Positions 1 through 5,802 of a stretch of 9,793 nucleotides of DNA are shown piece by piece. The notes under the pieces are model-generated. The model was not told where the DNA came from and made no database searches. It was given only the letters and a program-made list of their open reading frames with translations. Made by a program: the position numbers and the translations under genes. How positions within the stretch are numbered: the stretch's first letter is position 1; the number at the start of each line of letters is the position of its first letter. Source of the DNA: an uncultured Eubacteriales bacterium (GTDB taxonomy: Bacteria; Bacillota; Clostridia; Oscillospirales; CAG-272); NCBI GenBank assembly GCA_934467435.1, contig CAKSLR010000054.1, positions 1-9,793 of the forward strand. The letters run 5' to 3'.

Positions 1-3
1 ACG

Positions 4-102
4 GATCATTATGATCACCCGATATATGAGTGTGGTGTACACCTTGTAGATATGGTGTATTTGCAAAGACCTCTATCAAACAAATTCCGGTTTGTCAAAC
101 CG
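4..102. repeat. Three short palindromes
   Basis: Three further dyads lie left of the 12-bp hairpin. They are GATCAT-T-ATGATC at 4-16, GGTGTACACC at 34-43, and CGGTTTG-T-CAAACCG at 88-102. All are perfect. Any one could be chance, but three plus the longer hairpin within 144 bases is dense. They have the size of operator half-site pairs, yet no intact gene start lies beside them, so their role is unknown. Confidence 0.4.
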
Positions 103-111
103 CTATCACAC

Positions 112-144
112 ACAGCCACCCGACTGTAAAAATCGGGTGGCTGT
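112..144. repeat. 12-bp perfect inverted repeat (hairpin)
   Basis: ACAGCCACCCGA at 112-123 is exactly complementary to TCGGGTGGCTGT at 133-144, across a 9-base loop. The hairpin would be stable in RNA from either strand. Neither side has the T-run of a classical intrinsic terminator: TGCGATC follows on the plus strand and GTGTGATAG on the minus strand. It may be a weak or factor-assisted terminator, for example for a gene left of the window, or a structural DNA element. Confidence 0.6.
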
Positions 145-588
145 TGCGATCAAAAAAGGATTATCCCAAATCACAGTTCGATTTTTCGGTTGATCCTCAT
201 CCCTACAAACACAAACACGGGAATATCCATCCATGCCGCCAAAAGGCAGAGGGTCATTCTTCCCGAACCGACCGACCGCGTCAGATCGCTGAGGAAGGAG
301 GACAACCAATCGTTCGTCAGGGAAACATCTTTCGGCTTCCGCAGTGAGTCCGCAAGCGACAGCACCACATTGGTCGGCATGGGCGCTACGATGGTGGCGG
401 CAATGGAGGAACCGGTACTCCTCCCGCAGAGGAGGGTGGCGGTGCCGCGCCACCCCCGCGCCCGCCGACGTCGCGGAGCCGTTTTCCCGGCAGGTGCGCA
501 AACTTCCGTCAAAATGCCGAAGCCGCGAAGAAAAAACGGGCACCCCGCTGTCGGATTTCATAAATATCCAGTTTTTCTGAATAAATAG

Positions 589-617
589 TTGACATTATTG
601 CAGTTACCGTGTATAAT
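589..617 (+). promoter_or_regulatory. Consensus sigma-A promoter upstream of argC'
   Basis: TTGACA at 589-594 and TATAAT at 612-617 are separated by exactly 17 bases, so both boxes match consensus perfectly. The -10 box sits inside a perfect 12-bp palindrome, GTATAATTATAC at 611-622, which could be an operator. TCTGAATAAAT just upstream of and overlapping the -35 resembles the left half of an ARG box (TGAATWWWW), but the right half is poor, so ArgR control is only a suggestion. The promoter reads into the broken argC and, with no obvious rightward terminator before 1491, could also transcribe the ABC-2 exporter operon. Confidence 0.85.
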
Positions 618-657
618 TATACATACCGAGCTGAAAAAGCAGTCAGAGGATCTGATG

Positions 658-1110
658 ATGAAAACCGTATTTATTGACGGCAGTGCGGGCACGACCGGGC
701 TCCGGATCTCCGAACGCCTCTCCTCCCGCACCGACCTTACGCTCATCACCCTGCCGGAAGAGCAGCGCAAAGATACCGCTGCGCGCGCACGTGCGCTGAA
801 CGAGGCAGACATTGCCATTCTTTGCCTGCCGGACGCGGCGGCACAGGAGGCAGTATCGCTGATGAAGAACCCGGACACGGTGGTGCTGGACACCTCAACC
901 GCCCACCGCACCTTACCGGGGTGGGTTTACGGGTTCCCGGAACTTTCTCCCGCCCATGCGGCGGCAATCCGCACGGCAATGCGCTTTGCCGTGCCGGGGT
1001 GCCACGCCAGCGGTTTTATCGCGCTGACCGCGCCGCTGCGGGCGGCGGGAATCCTGCCGGCGGGAACCCTGCTTTCCTGCTTTTCTCTGACCGGGTACAG
1101 CGGCGGCGGC
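658..1110 (+). pseudogene. argC: argC, N-terminal half only
   Basis: This is the 5' half of N-acetyl-gamma-glutamyl-phosphate reductase, the NADPH-dependent step of arginine biosynthesis. The start MKTVFIDGSAGTTGLRI is typical of the short (type 2) ArgC, with the nucleotide-binding GSAGTTG near residues 8-14. The active-site cysteine lies in PGCHASG (about residue 115), followed by the family stretch ending LTGYSGGG. I chose ATG 658 because AGAGGA at 645-650 lies 7 bases upstream; the adjacent ATG at 655 is too close. The family is about 310 residues, but homology stops after about 150 at a GGC run, where the sequence switches to argJ in another frame. The frame stays open to 1383, but that tail is arginine- and glutamine-rich nonsense. 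The product would lack the second catalytic half and be inactive. Confidence 0.85.
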
Positions 1111-1235
1111 GGTCTATACCACCAATCTGGTCAAGGGCGCCCCGCTGACCGTGACCAAGAAGCACCTTGCGGACGGCACGGCGCAAGCGGTGATCTGCAA
1201 CAGCGGCAACGCCAACACCTGCAATGCAAACGGCG
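1100..1235 (+). pseudogene. argJ: argJ internal fragment
   Basis: In the +2 frame this stretch encodes AAAAVYTTNLVKGAPLTVTK, then a further segment ending in the hallmark AQAVICNSGNANTCNANG. That is the N-terminal domain of ArgJ, the bifunctional glutamate N-acetyltransferase/ornithine acetyltransferase, from about residue 30 to 75. The protein's start, the autocleavage threonine and the whole beta chain are absent. It has no start codon of its own and runs out of frame with argC', so it is not translated as ArgJ. In many Clostridia argJ directly follows argC, so a deletion within an argC-argJ operon is the simplest origin. The right limit is approximate: ArgJ-like sequence fades after the NANG motif around 1235. 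Confidence 0.85.
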
Positions 1236-1361
1236 CCGGATTTTTACGGTCCGATGTACCTGCTTTACAGCGTGTATGACGGCGCGATGGAGAAAGAGGC
1301 GGTTTTTTTACAGTTTGAGAGCCACATGGACCGCTTTATTGCCCGCATGGGAGCCATCTGA
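1236..1361 (+). pseudogene. 3' fragment, probably a TetR/AcrR-type regulator
   Basis: A third frame (mod 0) carries PDFYGPMYLLYSVYDGAMEK, continues as a helical segment containing FESHMDRFIARMGAI, and stops at TGA 1359-1361. This has the look of a protein C-terminus. The pattern FYGPMYLLYSVYDGA followed by a short acidic helix and HMDRFI resembles the last two helices of TetR/AcrR ligand-binding domains, a call made from memory of the family, not from a search. TetR regulators often precede ABC-2 exporter operons, and one starts at 1491, which supports the idea. Only about 40 residues remain, with no DNA-binding domain. An internal ATG at 1254 has no clear ribosome binding site, so translation is doubtful. 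Confidence 0.4.
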
Positions 1362-1458
1362 TTCCCTTTGCCGCACTTTTTGAGAGGGGCGGGAAATCAT
1401 ACGATGTTTCCACTGCCCTACTGACCGCCGAACGGCAGGTAACCGAAATGAAGAAAAA

Positions 1459-1476
1459 GTCCGCAAAAAAGCGGAC
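1459..1476 (-). terminator. Small hairpin with leftward T-run, beside ABC ATPase RBS
   Basis: GTCCGC at 1459-1464 pairs with GCGGAC at 1471-1476 across a six-A loop. Read on the minus strand the stem is followed by TTTTTCTT, so it resembles a weak leftward intrinsic terminator. On the plus strand the right arm ends directly against the GGGGAG ribosome binding site (1477-1482) of the exporter ATPase, so folding could also affect that start. No leftward gene is visible to its right that would need a terminator here. Confidence 0.4.
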
Positions 1477-1490
1477 GGGGAGACAAGCGA

Positions 1491-2417
1491 ATGGAAGAGA
1501 CCGGAAAACCAATGATAAAAATCGACCACCTGAGCAAACGCTTCGGAGAGGTCAGGGCGGTAGAGGATCTGAGTTTTTGCGTGCAGGAGGGGGAACTTTT
1601 CGCCTTTCTCGGCATCAACGGCGCCGGAAAATCCACCACGATTCACATTCTGTGCGGGCAACTGGCAAAGGACGGCGGCAGGGTGGAGATAGACGGCATG
1701 GACCCCGACCGTCACCCCGACTGCATCCGGCGGGAACTTGGCGTGGTGTTTCAGAATTCCGTTCTGGACGGAGCGCTGACGGTACGCGACAACCTGCAAA
1801 GCCGGGCGGCGCTGTACGGCATTCGGGGGACGGCGTTTGCGGGGCGCCTTTCGGAGTTGGCGGGGCTTTTGGATTTTGCGGCGATTCTGAGTCGCCCGGT
1901 CGGAAAACTCTCCGGCGGGCAGCGCCGGCGCGTGGACATTGCGCGCGCCCTGTTCCACCGCCCGAAGATTCTGATTTTCGACGAACCGACCACGGGGCTT
2001 GACCCGCAGACGCGGAAGCTACTATGGGATGTGGTGACCGATCTGCGCCGCCAAGAAGGGCTGACGGTATTTCTGACCACGCATTATATGGAAGAAGCGG
2101 CGGATGCCGACCATGTGGTGATTCTTGACCGCGGCAGGATGGTTGCCGAGGGAACGCCGCTTGCCCTGAAGAATACCTATGCCGGCGATTTTGTCACGCT
2201 CTACGGGGTGGCGGAGAACGATGTCCGGGCGCTCGGGCGGGCTTACACCCCCGTGCAGGACGGCTGGCGCATTGCGGTGGCAAACACCGGCGAGGCCACC
2301 GAAATGATTTTGAAAAATCCCGCGCTGTTTTCGGATTACGAAGTGACAAAGGGAAAGATGGACGACGTCTTTTTGGCGGCAACGGGCAAAAAACTGACGG
2401 GAGGCGAACGGAAATGA
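1491..2417 (+). CDS. ABC-2 exporter ATP-binding subunit (DrrA-like)
   Basis: A cytoplasmic ATPase powering the membrane protein encoded immediately downstream; the 308-residue length fits the daunorubicin-resistance (DrrA/CcmA-type) ABC family. It has Walker A GINGAGKST (41-49), Q-loop Q88, signature LSGGQ (140-144), Walker B ILIFDE (160-165) with catalytic E165, D-loop GLDP (169-172) and switch histidine H198 in TTHYMEEA. All catalytic residues are present. The C-terminal 80 residues form the accessory domain usual for DrrA types. ATG 1491 is chosen because GGGGAG at 1477-1482 lies 8 bases upstream; M8 (MIKIDHLSKRF) is a possible alternative but has a weaker site. Its stop overlaps the permease start by ATGA. 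No own promoter is obvious, so it may rely on the promoter at 589. The substrate is not evident; drug, peptide or lipid export is typical of the family. Confidence 0.93.
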   Translation: MEETGKPMIKIDHLSKRFGEVRAVEDLSFCVQEGELFAFLGINGAGKSTTIHILCGQLAKDGGRVEIDGMDPDRHPDCIRRELGVVFQNSVLDGALTVRDNLQSRAALYGIRGTAFAGRLSELAGLLDFAAILSRPVGKLSGGQRRRVDIARALFHRPKILIFDEPTTGLDPQTRKLLWDVVTDLRRQEGLTVFLTTHYMEEAADADHVVILDRGRMVAEGTPLALKNTYAGDFVTLYGVAENDVRALGRAYTPVQDGWRIAVANTGEATEMILKNPALFSDYEVTKGKMDDVFLAATGKKLTGGERK

Positions 2418-3313
2418 AAGGACTCGGCGCACTGGTCAAACGAAACTGCAAACTGTTTTTCCGGGATAAGGGCATGTTCTTCACTTCCCTGATTACCCCT
2501 CTCATTCTGCTGGTGCTGTATGCCACGTTTTTAGAGAAGGTCTATCGGGACGCTTTTTCTTCCGCCCTGCCCGACGGCTTTTCGGTGAGGGATGCCCTGA
2601 TCCACGGTACGGTAGGCGGGCAACTGATCTCTTCCCTGCTGGCGGTCTGCTGCGTGACGGTGGCGTTCTGCTCCAATCTTCTGATGGTACAGGATAAAAT
2701 CAGCGGTGCGGAGCGCGATCTGACCATGAGTCCGGTAAAACGTTCCACTCTCGCGCTCGGTTACTTTGCGGCAAGCGCGCTCTCTACCCTGCTGATCTGC
2801 TTTGTCGCTCTGGCGGTCTGCCTTTTCTATCTTGCAGTAACCGGCTGGTACCTTTCGGTCACCGATGTCCTGCTTCTGATTCTCGATGTGTTTCTGCTCG
2901 TGCTGTTCGGCACGGCACTCTCTTCCCTCATCAACTGTCGCCTGACCACAAACGGGCAGGCGTCTGCCGTCGGCACGGTTGTCAGCGCAGGTTACGGCTT
3001 CATCTGCGGCGCATATATGCCCATCTCCAGCTTCGGGGAGGGGTTACAGAAGGTACTTTCTTTCCTGCCCGGTACTTACGGCACGGCGCTGATCCGCAAC
3101 CACGCCCTTGGCGGCGTATATGCGGAAATGGAACGGGTCGGGTTCCCGGCGGAAGTCATTGAGGGAATCCGCGATTCGATCGACTGCAACCTGTATTTCT
3201 TCGGGGAAAAGGTCACACTCGGCGCGATGTACGGCATCCTCGGGGGGGCAACCGCGGTGCTGATCGGCGGTTATGTACTGCTGAACCTTTTGCAAAAAAA
3301 GCACAGGCGGTAA
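2414..3313 (+). CDS. ABC-2 type transporter permease
   Basis: The membrane partner of the preceding ATPase, of 299 residues with the ABC-2 (DrrB-like) plan of six transmembrane helices at roughly 21-40, 68-92, 112-142, 150-172, 182-202 and 270-293. The N-terminus KRNCKLFFRDKGMFFTSLI is the amphipathic connecting helix typical of the family. The segment AERDLTMSPVKRSTLALGYF between helices 2 and 3 is the cytoplasmic loop that usually contacts the ATPase. ICGAYMPISSF and the proline at LPGTYG match the conserved region around helix 5. The start overlaps the ATPase stop (ATGA), so the two are translationally coupled. An external loop of about 65 residues precedes the last helix. A strong terminator follows its stop at once, making the operon two genes long. 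Substrate unknown. Confidence 0.93.
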   Translation: MKGLGALVKRNCKLFFRDKGMFFTSLITPLILLVLYATFLEKVYRDAFSSALPDGFSVRDALIHGTVGGQLISSLLAVCCVTVAFCSNLLMVQDKISGAERDLTMSPVKRSTLALGYFAASALSTLLICFVALAVCLFYLAVTGWYLSVTDVLLLILDVFLLVLFGTALSSLINCRLTTNGQASAVGTVVSAGYGFICGAYMPISSFGEGLQKVLSFLPGTYGTALIRNHALGGVYAEMERVGFPAEVIEGIRDSIDCNLYFFGEKVTLGAMYGILGGATAVLIGGYVLLNLLQKKHRR

Positions 3314-3318
3314 TCCAG

Positions 3319-3365
3319 AACAGGCGGGGCAAATGGGGAAAAACCATTTGCCCCGCCTGTTTTTT
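3319..3365 (+). terminator. Strong intrinsic terminator of the ABC-2 operon
   Basis: An 18-bp perfect stem, AACAGGCGGGGCAAATGG at 3319-3336 paired with CCATTTGCCCCGCCTGTT at 3344-3361, encloses a 7-base loop and ends in a run of six Ts (3360-3365). It starts 5 bases after the permease stop. The convergent minus-strand gene ends at 3375, so the hairpin is in its 3' tail too; the minus-strand side lacks an immediate T-run and would terminate less well. Confidence 0.93.
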
Positions 3366-3374
3366 CGGGCCATA

Positions 3375-4724
3375 TTACACGGCGGCAACCCGCACGGCGG
3401 TAAGTTCGTAAAGTCCGTCCGCACGGCGGCACTCTGCCCGCAGCGCAAGCGAGAGCGGCGCATCGCCCTCAAAAATCCCCACGGCGAAGCGATAATCGCC
3501 CGGTGCAAGCGACGGCACCTCCAGCGTCAACGCAAAGCGGCGCCGGCTCTCCCCCATCAGTTCCCGCAGATCGGGGGTGGCAAACGAAACCGGGTGCGCG
3601 GTCCCCTCTTCGTCAATCAGGGCGATGCGCAGCACATAGGGGTGGTACGCCGGGGCATAGCCGCGGTTTTCAAGTTCCAGCACGATTTCATTCTCGCGCC
3701 CGGAAAACAGCGTGCCGCACTCCAGCCCCCGGACGAAGTACCAATACCCCATCCGGTTTGCCGCGTATTCCGTAAAATACCGCATTTTTGGCATCCACTC
3801 GGAAAGATACCCGTGGAACCCGCAATAACTGGCGTGCCCGCGCCGCAGCGCCTCCAGAATCCGGAACCCGTCGCCCGTATATTCCGGCGCGGTCTCCCGG
3901 CAGTGCTGACATTCCAGATCCACCGGCGCGCGCGTGCCGATTTCGTCAAAATACGCGGGGCGGGAAAGGGTATCATACCCACATTCTTTGGCGTAGGTAT
4001 CCACGCTCACCGAATCATCCCGGATGCCGACCCCCGCAAACCGGCAGAGATCGAGGAGTTCGGCAGCCGCCGCCGGCGAGGTCTTTTCCGCCTCTTTGAT
4101 CATATCATCGTTGACAAGGAGCCGGGTCTTTTTAAAATAGCGCAAATGCAGCGCCAGGTGCGTGCGGAGCGTTTCGGGGTCATAGACCGTCCGGCTGCCG
4201 AACCACGTGTGTCCCTCTCCCCAGGTGCCGAACGTGCCCACATCCACAAATTCAATCTCCTCGCGCCCGTCAAACTGCGCGCCGTAGGCCTGCATCAGGC
4301 GTTCCAGGTACCGCAAATACACCGGGTCACAGTAGACCGGCTCATGCACCCCATCCGCCTTGCCTGGCGGGCAGACGATGCTCTTTGCCCCTTTTTCATA
4401 CACCCACAGCGGCGTTGCCTCAAAACTCCCCTCATAGGTGCATAGCCGCAGCGCAAAGCGCAGACCGTAGGGGCGGTAGCGCGCGATCATGGATTCGATT
4501 TCGGAGAAATCGATCTTCCCTTCTTCTTTTTCTACATCCACCCAGTCAAAGCGCAGATACAGGTGGTGCATGCCGGGAAAATCCGAAAACGGGTTCCCCT
4601 CCGGAAGCCGGTCCCGGTATTTGGCACTCTGAAATCCGTTGTCTACGTAATGATAATACCACCCTTTATGCGGGTTGGCAAGCACGGTCTTGTCGTCCGC
4701 AAGGTGCGAAAAATCGTAATTCAT
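3375..4724 (-). CDS. DUF4832-like protein with glycosidase-type TIM barrel
   Basis: A 449-residue protein of the DUF4832/GH42-like type. The N-terminal two-thirds has the layout of a beta/alpha barrel: NPHKGWYYHY (17-26), LYLRFDW (55-61), a helix 75-84, then LRFALRLCTYE (88-98). EFVDVGTFGTWGEGHTWFG (158-176) resembles the barrel motif carrying the acid/base glutamate of clan-A glycosidases (E170); E261 in FDEIGTR could be a second acid. These catalytic roles are inference. The last 110 residues (from LFSGRENEIVLELENRGYAP) look like a beta-sandwich domain of the kind found after DUF4832 barrels. No signal peptide is seen, so a cytoplasmic location is likely. AAAAGGAG (4731-4738) lies 6 bases before ATG. 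It has its own promoter and no partner gene, so no substrate can be inferred; plant or host polysaccharide fragments are possible. Confidence 0.8.
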   Translation of the reverse strand: MNYDFSHLADDKTVLANPHKGWYYHYVDNGFQSAKYRDRLPEGNPFSDFPGMHHLYLRFDWVDVEKEEGKIDFSEIESMIARYRPYGLRFALRLCTYEGSFEATPLWVYEKGAKSIVCPPGKADGVHEPVYCDPVYLRYLERLMQAYGAQFDGREEIEFVDVGTFGTWGEGHTWFGSRTVYDPETLRTHLALHLRYFKKTRLLVNDDMIKEAEKTSPAAAAELLDLCRFAGVGIRDDSVSVDTYAKECGYDTLSRPAYFDEIGTRAPVDLECQHCRETAPEYTGDGFRILEALRRGHASYCGFHGYLSEWMPKMRYFTEYAANRMGYWYFVRGLECGTLFSGRENEIVLELENRGYAPAYHPYVLRIALIDEEGTAHPVSFATPDLRELMGESRRRFALTLEVPSLAPGDYRFAVGIFEGDAPLSLALRAECRRADGLYELTAVRVAAV

Positions 4725-4759
4725 AAGATACTCCTTTTGCCGTCGTTTCCGGCAAGATG

Positions 4760-4788
4760 ATTGTAGCAGAATTTCTTCGCGTTGTCAA
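4760..4788 (-). promoter_or_regulatory. Sigma-A promoter of the DUF4832-like gene
   Basis: Read on the minus strand, TTGACA (4783-4788) and TACAAT (4760-4765) are 17 bases apart. The -10 box ends about 36 bases before the start codon, leaving room for the AAAAGGAG ribosome binding site. The gene is therefore likely transcribed alone and not only by read-through from the upstream merR-type gene. Confidence 0.88.
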
Positions 4789-4799
4789 GGGGACTCCGC

Positions 4800-4839
4800 C
4801 CCCGGGCGGTACCCGGAGAACCGGGAGCGCCGCCCGGGG
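4800..4839 (-). terminator. GC-rich hairpin after the MerR gene
   Basis: CCCCGGGCGG at 4800-4809 pairs with CCGCCCGGGG at 4830-4839, and inside it CCCGG (4812-4816) pairs with CCGGG (4821-4825) over an AGAA loop. It lies about 50 bases past the stop of the minus-strand MerR gene and just upstream of the -35 box of the next minus-strand promoter. There is no T-run, so it would pause or terminate RNA polymerase without the classical signal. It likely insulates the DUF4832-like gene from merR transcription. Confidence 0.5.
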
Positions 4840-4888
4840 TGGCAAGGGAGAAAACCGGAAAACCGGGCACCCGTCGGCGGGCGGCAGG

Positions 4889-5713
4889 TCAACCGGTGAC
4901 CGGAATCATGACCCGCATCACATATCGGCGCGGGTCGCTCTCCGCCAACTCGTCAAGGAGATATTCTTCATAAGCGTCCCCCGCAACCGCCCGTCCCTGC
5001 GCGGCAATCCATGCAAGCAGATCCCGGTAGAGCGGTGCTGTGTTTTCCCCACCTCCGAAGAGATATCCGACCGCATACTCCCCCCGCGGCATCACGGCAT
5101 TGGCACCGGCGGCAGCTTTCAGGGTAAAACACATCCGGGAGACGATTTCGGTTCTGCCCGCCAGAATATTTTCCCGGCTTTTTACCTGCCCGCACGCAAA
5201 AATCAGAGGAAAGTTCCGCCTTTCGCACTCGGCGTAAAAATCTATGATAAATTCGTCTGCGATGTCGTTCATGGGGGCGTTGACGGGTTTTCCGAGATAG
5301 AGCGGAATATCTTCCTCCACCGTAAAGAAGGAGAAGGTCGGCTCCGGAGCGTCCGACACCTCCTTTCCCAGGGTGATCTGCGCCATGCGCAGATCAATCA
5401 TATCGGAAAGCGTCTGCAACCGGTGCAGTTTTTCCTGTACTTCCCGCTGCTGTTTTTGCAGAATTTCCAGGGCGGTATCGGGCGAAATATCGGAAACGAT
5501 TTCCCGGATCTCCCGCAGCGGAACGCCGATTTCCCCGAGCATGGAAATCAGGCTGATGGCGTTGATCTGACTCCGGGCATACAGACGGTATCCGTTTTCC
5601 AGCGTTTTGGCAGGACGGAACAGCCCGATATGGTCATAATAGATTAAAGTTTGCCGGCTCAGCCCCATCAATTTGGCAAAATCGGAGATTGTGAAAAAAT
5701 GATCGGAAAACAT
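4889..5713 (-). CDS. MerR-family regulator with GyrI-like effector domain
   Basis: A transcriptional regulator that probably controls the divergent ABC exporter. The first 70 residues are a MerR winged helix-turn-helix: FTISDFAKLMGLSRQTLIYY, then DHIGLFRPAKT, ENGYRLYARSQ and a helix IGVPLREIREIV. A coiled-coil dimerisation helix spans about 80-115 (KQQREVQEKLHRLQTLSDMI). Residues from about 125 to the end form an effector-binding domain of the BmrR/GyrI sort, with YLLDELAE near the end, suggesting a hydrophobic or cationic drug-like ligand. I place the start at ATG 5713, giving 274 residues, because AAGAGGA (5721-5727) lies 7 bases upstream; the frame extends 10 codons further to 5743, but that start would lie at or upstream of the predicted transcription start. 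No cysteine pattern of metal-sensing MerR proteins is seen. Its promoter overlaps that of the exporter, so autoregulation is likely. Confidence 0.9.
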   Translation of the reverse strand: MFSDHFFTISDFAKLMGLSRQTLIYYDHIGLFRPAKTLENGYRLYARSQINAISLISMLGEIGVPLREIREIVSDISPDTALEILQKQQREVQEKLHRLQTLSDMIDLRMAQITLGKEVSDAPEPTFSFFTVEEDIPLYLGKPVNAPMNDIADEFIIDFYAECERRNFPLIFACGQVKSRENILAGRTEIVSRMCFTLKAAAGANAVMPRGEYAVGYLFGGGENTAPLYRDLLAWIAAQGRAVAGDAYEEYLLDELAESDPRRYVMRVMIPVTG

Positions 5714-5725
5714 GGCACTTTCCTC

Positions 5726-5756
5726 TTGACTGTATAGTAACAATATAGTATATCAT
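5726..5756 (+). promoter_or_regulatory. MerR-type promoter and operator of the ABC exporter
   Basis: TTGACT (5726-5731) and TATCAT (5751-5756) are 19 bases apart, too long for normal sigma-A use but the classic spacing of MerR-activated promoters. The spacer holds a dyad: ACTGTATAGT (5729-5738), a central A, then ACAATATAGT (5740-5749), matching as inverted repeat at 8 of 10 positions. In the MerR mechanism the ligand-bound regulator untwists the spacer DNA so the two boxes align. This predicts ligand-induced expression of the two exporter genes. Confidence 0.8.
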
Positions 5757-5780
5757 ATAAAATATGCTCCCTTTTGTCAA
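5752..5780 (-). promoter_or_regulatory. Promoter of the MerR gene, overlapping the exporter promoter
   Basis: On the minus strand TTGACA (5775-5780) and TATGAT (5752-5757) are 17 bases apart, a good sigma-A promoter. Its -10 box covers almost the same bases as the exporter -10 box on the other strand, and its transcription start would fall inside the MerR dyad. Both promoters cannot easily be occupied together, and bound regulator should repress its own gene. Confidence 0.7.
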
Positions 5781-5802
5781 GGGCAACGGAGGCAAAATTT
5801 TT

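Larger units (their letters stand above)
1..588. other. Stretch without a supported gene
   Basis: I see no convincing gene in this stretch. Short open frames exist on both strands, but none looks like a known family and they overlap one another, so most must be shadows. The best candidate is a minus-strand frame at 171-512, whose last 75 or so codons have plausible codon use and a hydrophobic patch; its first 35 codons are arginine-rich and unnatural, and it has no recognisable domain or ribosome binding site. The first 144 bases carry four inverted repeats, described separately. The stretch from about 380 to 545 is low-complexity and GC-rich. The last few bases run AT-rich into the promoter at 589. 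It may be the decayed remains of a gene or an intergenic region. Confidence 0.5.

Noticed and set aside
202..260. Possible CRISPR repeat, because the translation GISIHAA resembles the one often seen from CRISPR repeats
   Set aside because: The motif occurs once, with no regular spacing and no second copy in the window; no array or cas gene is present.
171..512. Minus-strand frame of 113 codons as a gene
   Set aside because: Its second half has plausible codon use, but the first 35 codons are arginine-rich, there is no ribosome binding site or recognised domain, and an equally long frame overlaps it on both strands.
1448..2002. Plus-strand frame of 184 codons overlapping the exporter ATPase
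   Set aside because: It is an arginine-rich shadow of the ATPase; the few residues before 1491 do not match a family I recognise.
5714..5743. Ten-codon N-terminal extension of the MerR regulator
   Set aside because: It would start at the regulator's own predicted transcription start, and AAGAGGA fits ATG 5713.
5764..5802. Upstream ATG of the first exporter subunit
   Set aside because: It has no ribosome binding site and lies at the predicted transcription start; the ATG at 5803 has CGGAGG at a suitable distance and begins a typical exporter N-terminus.
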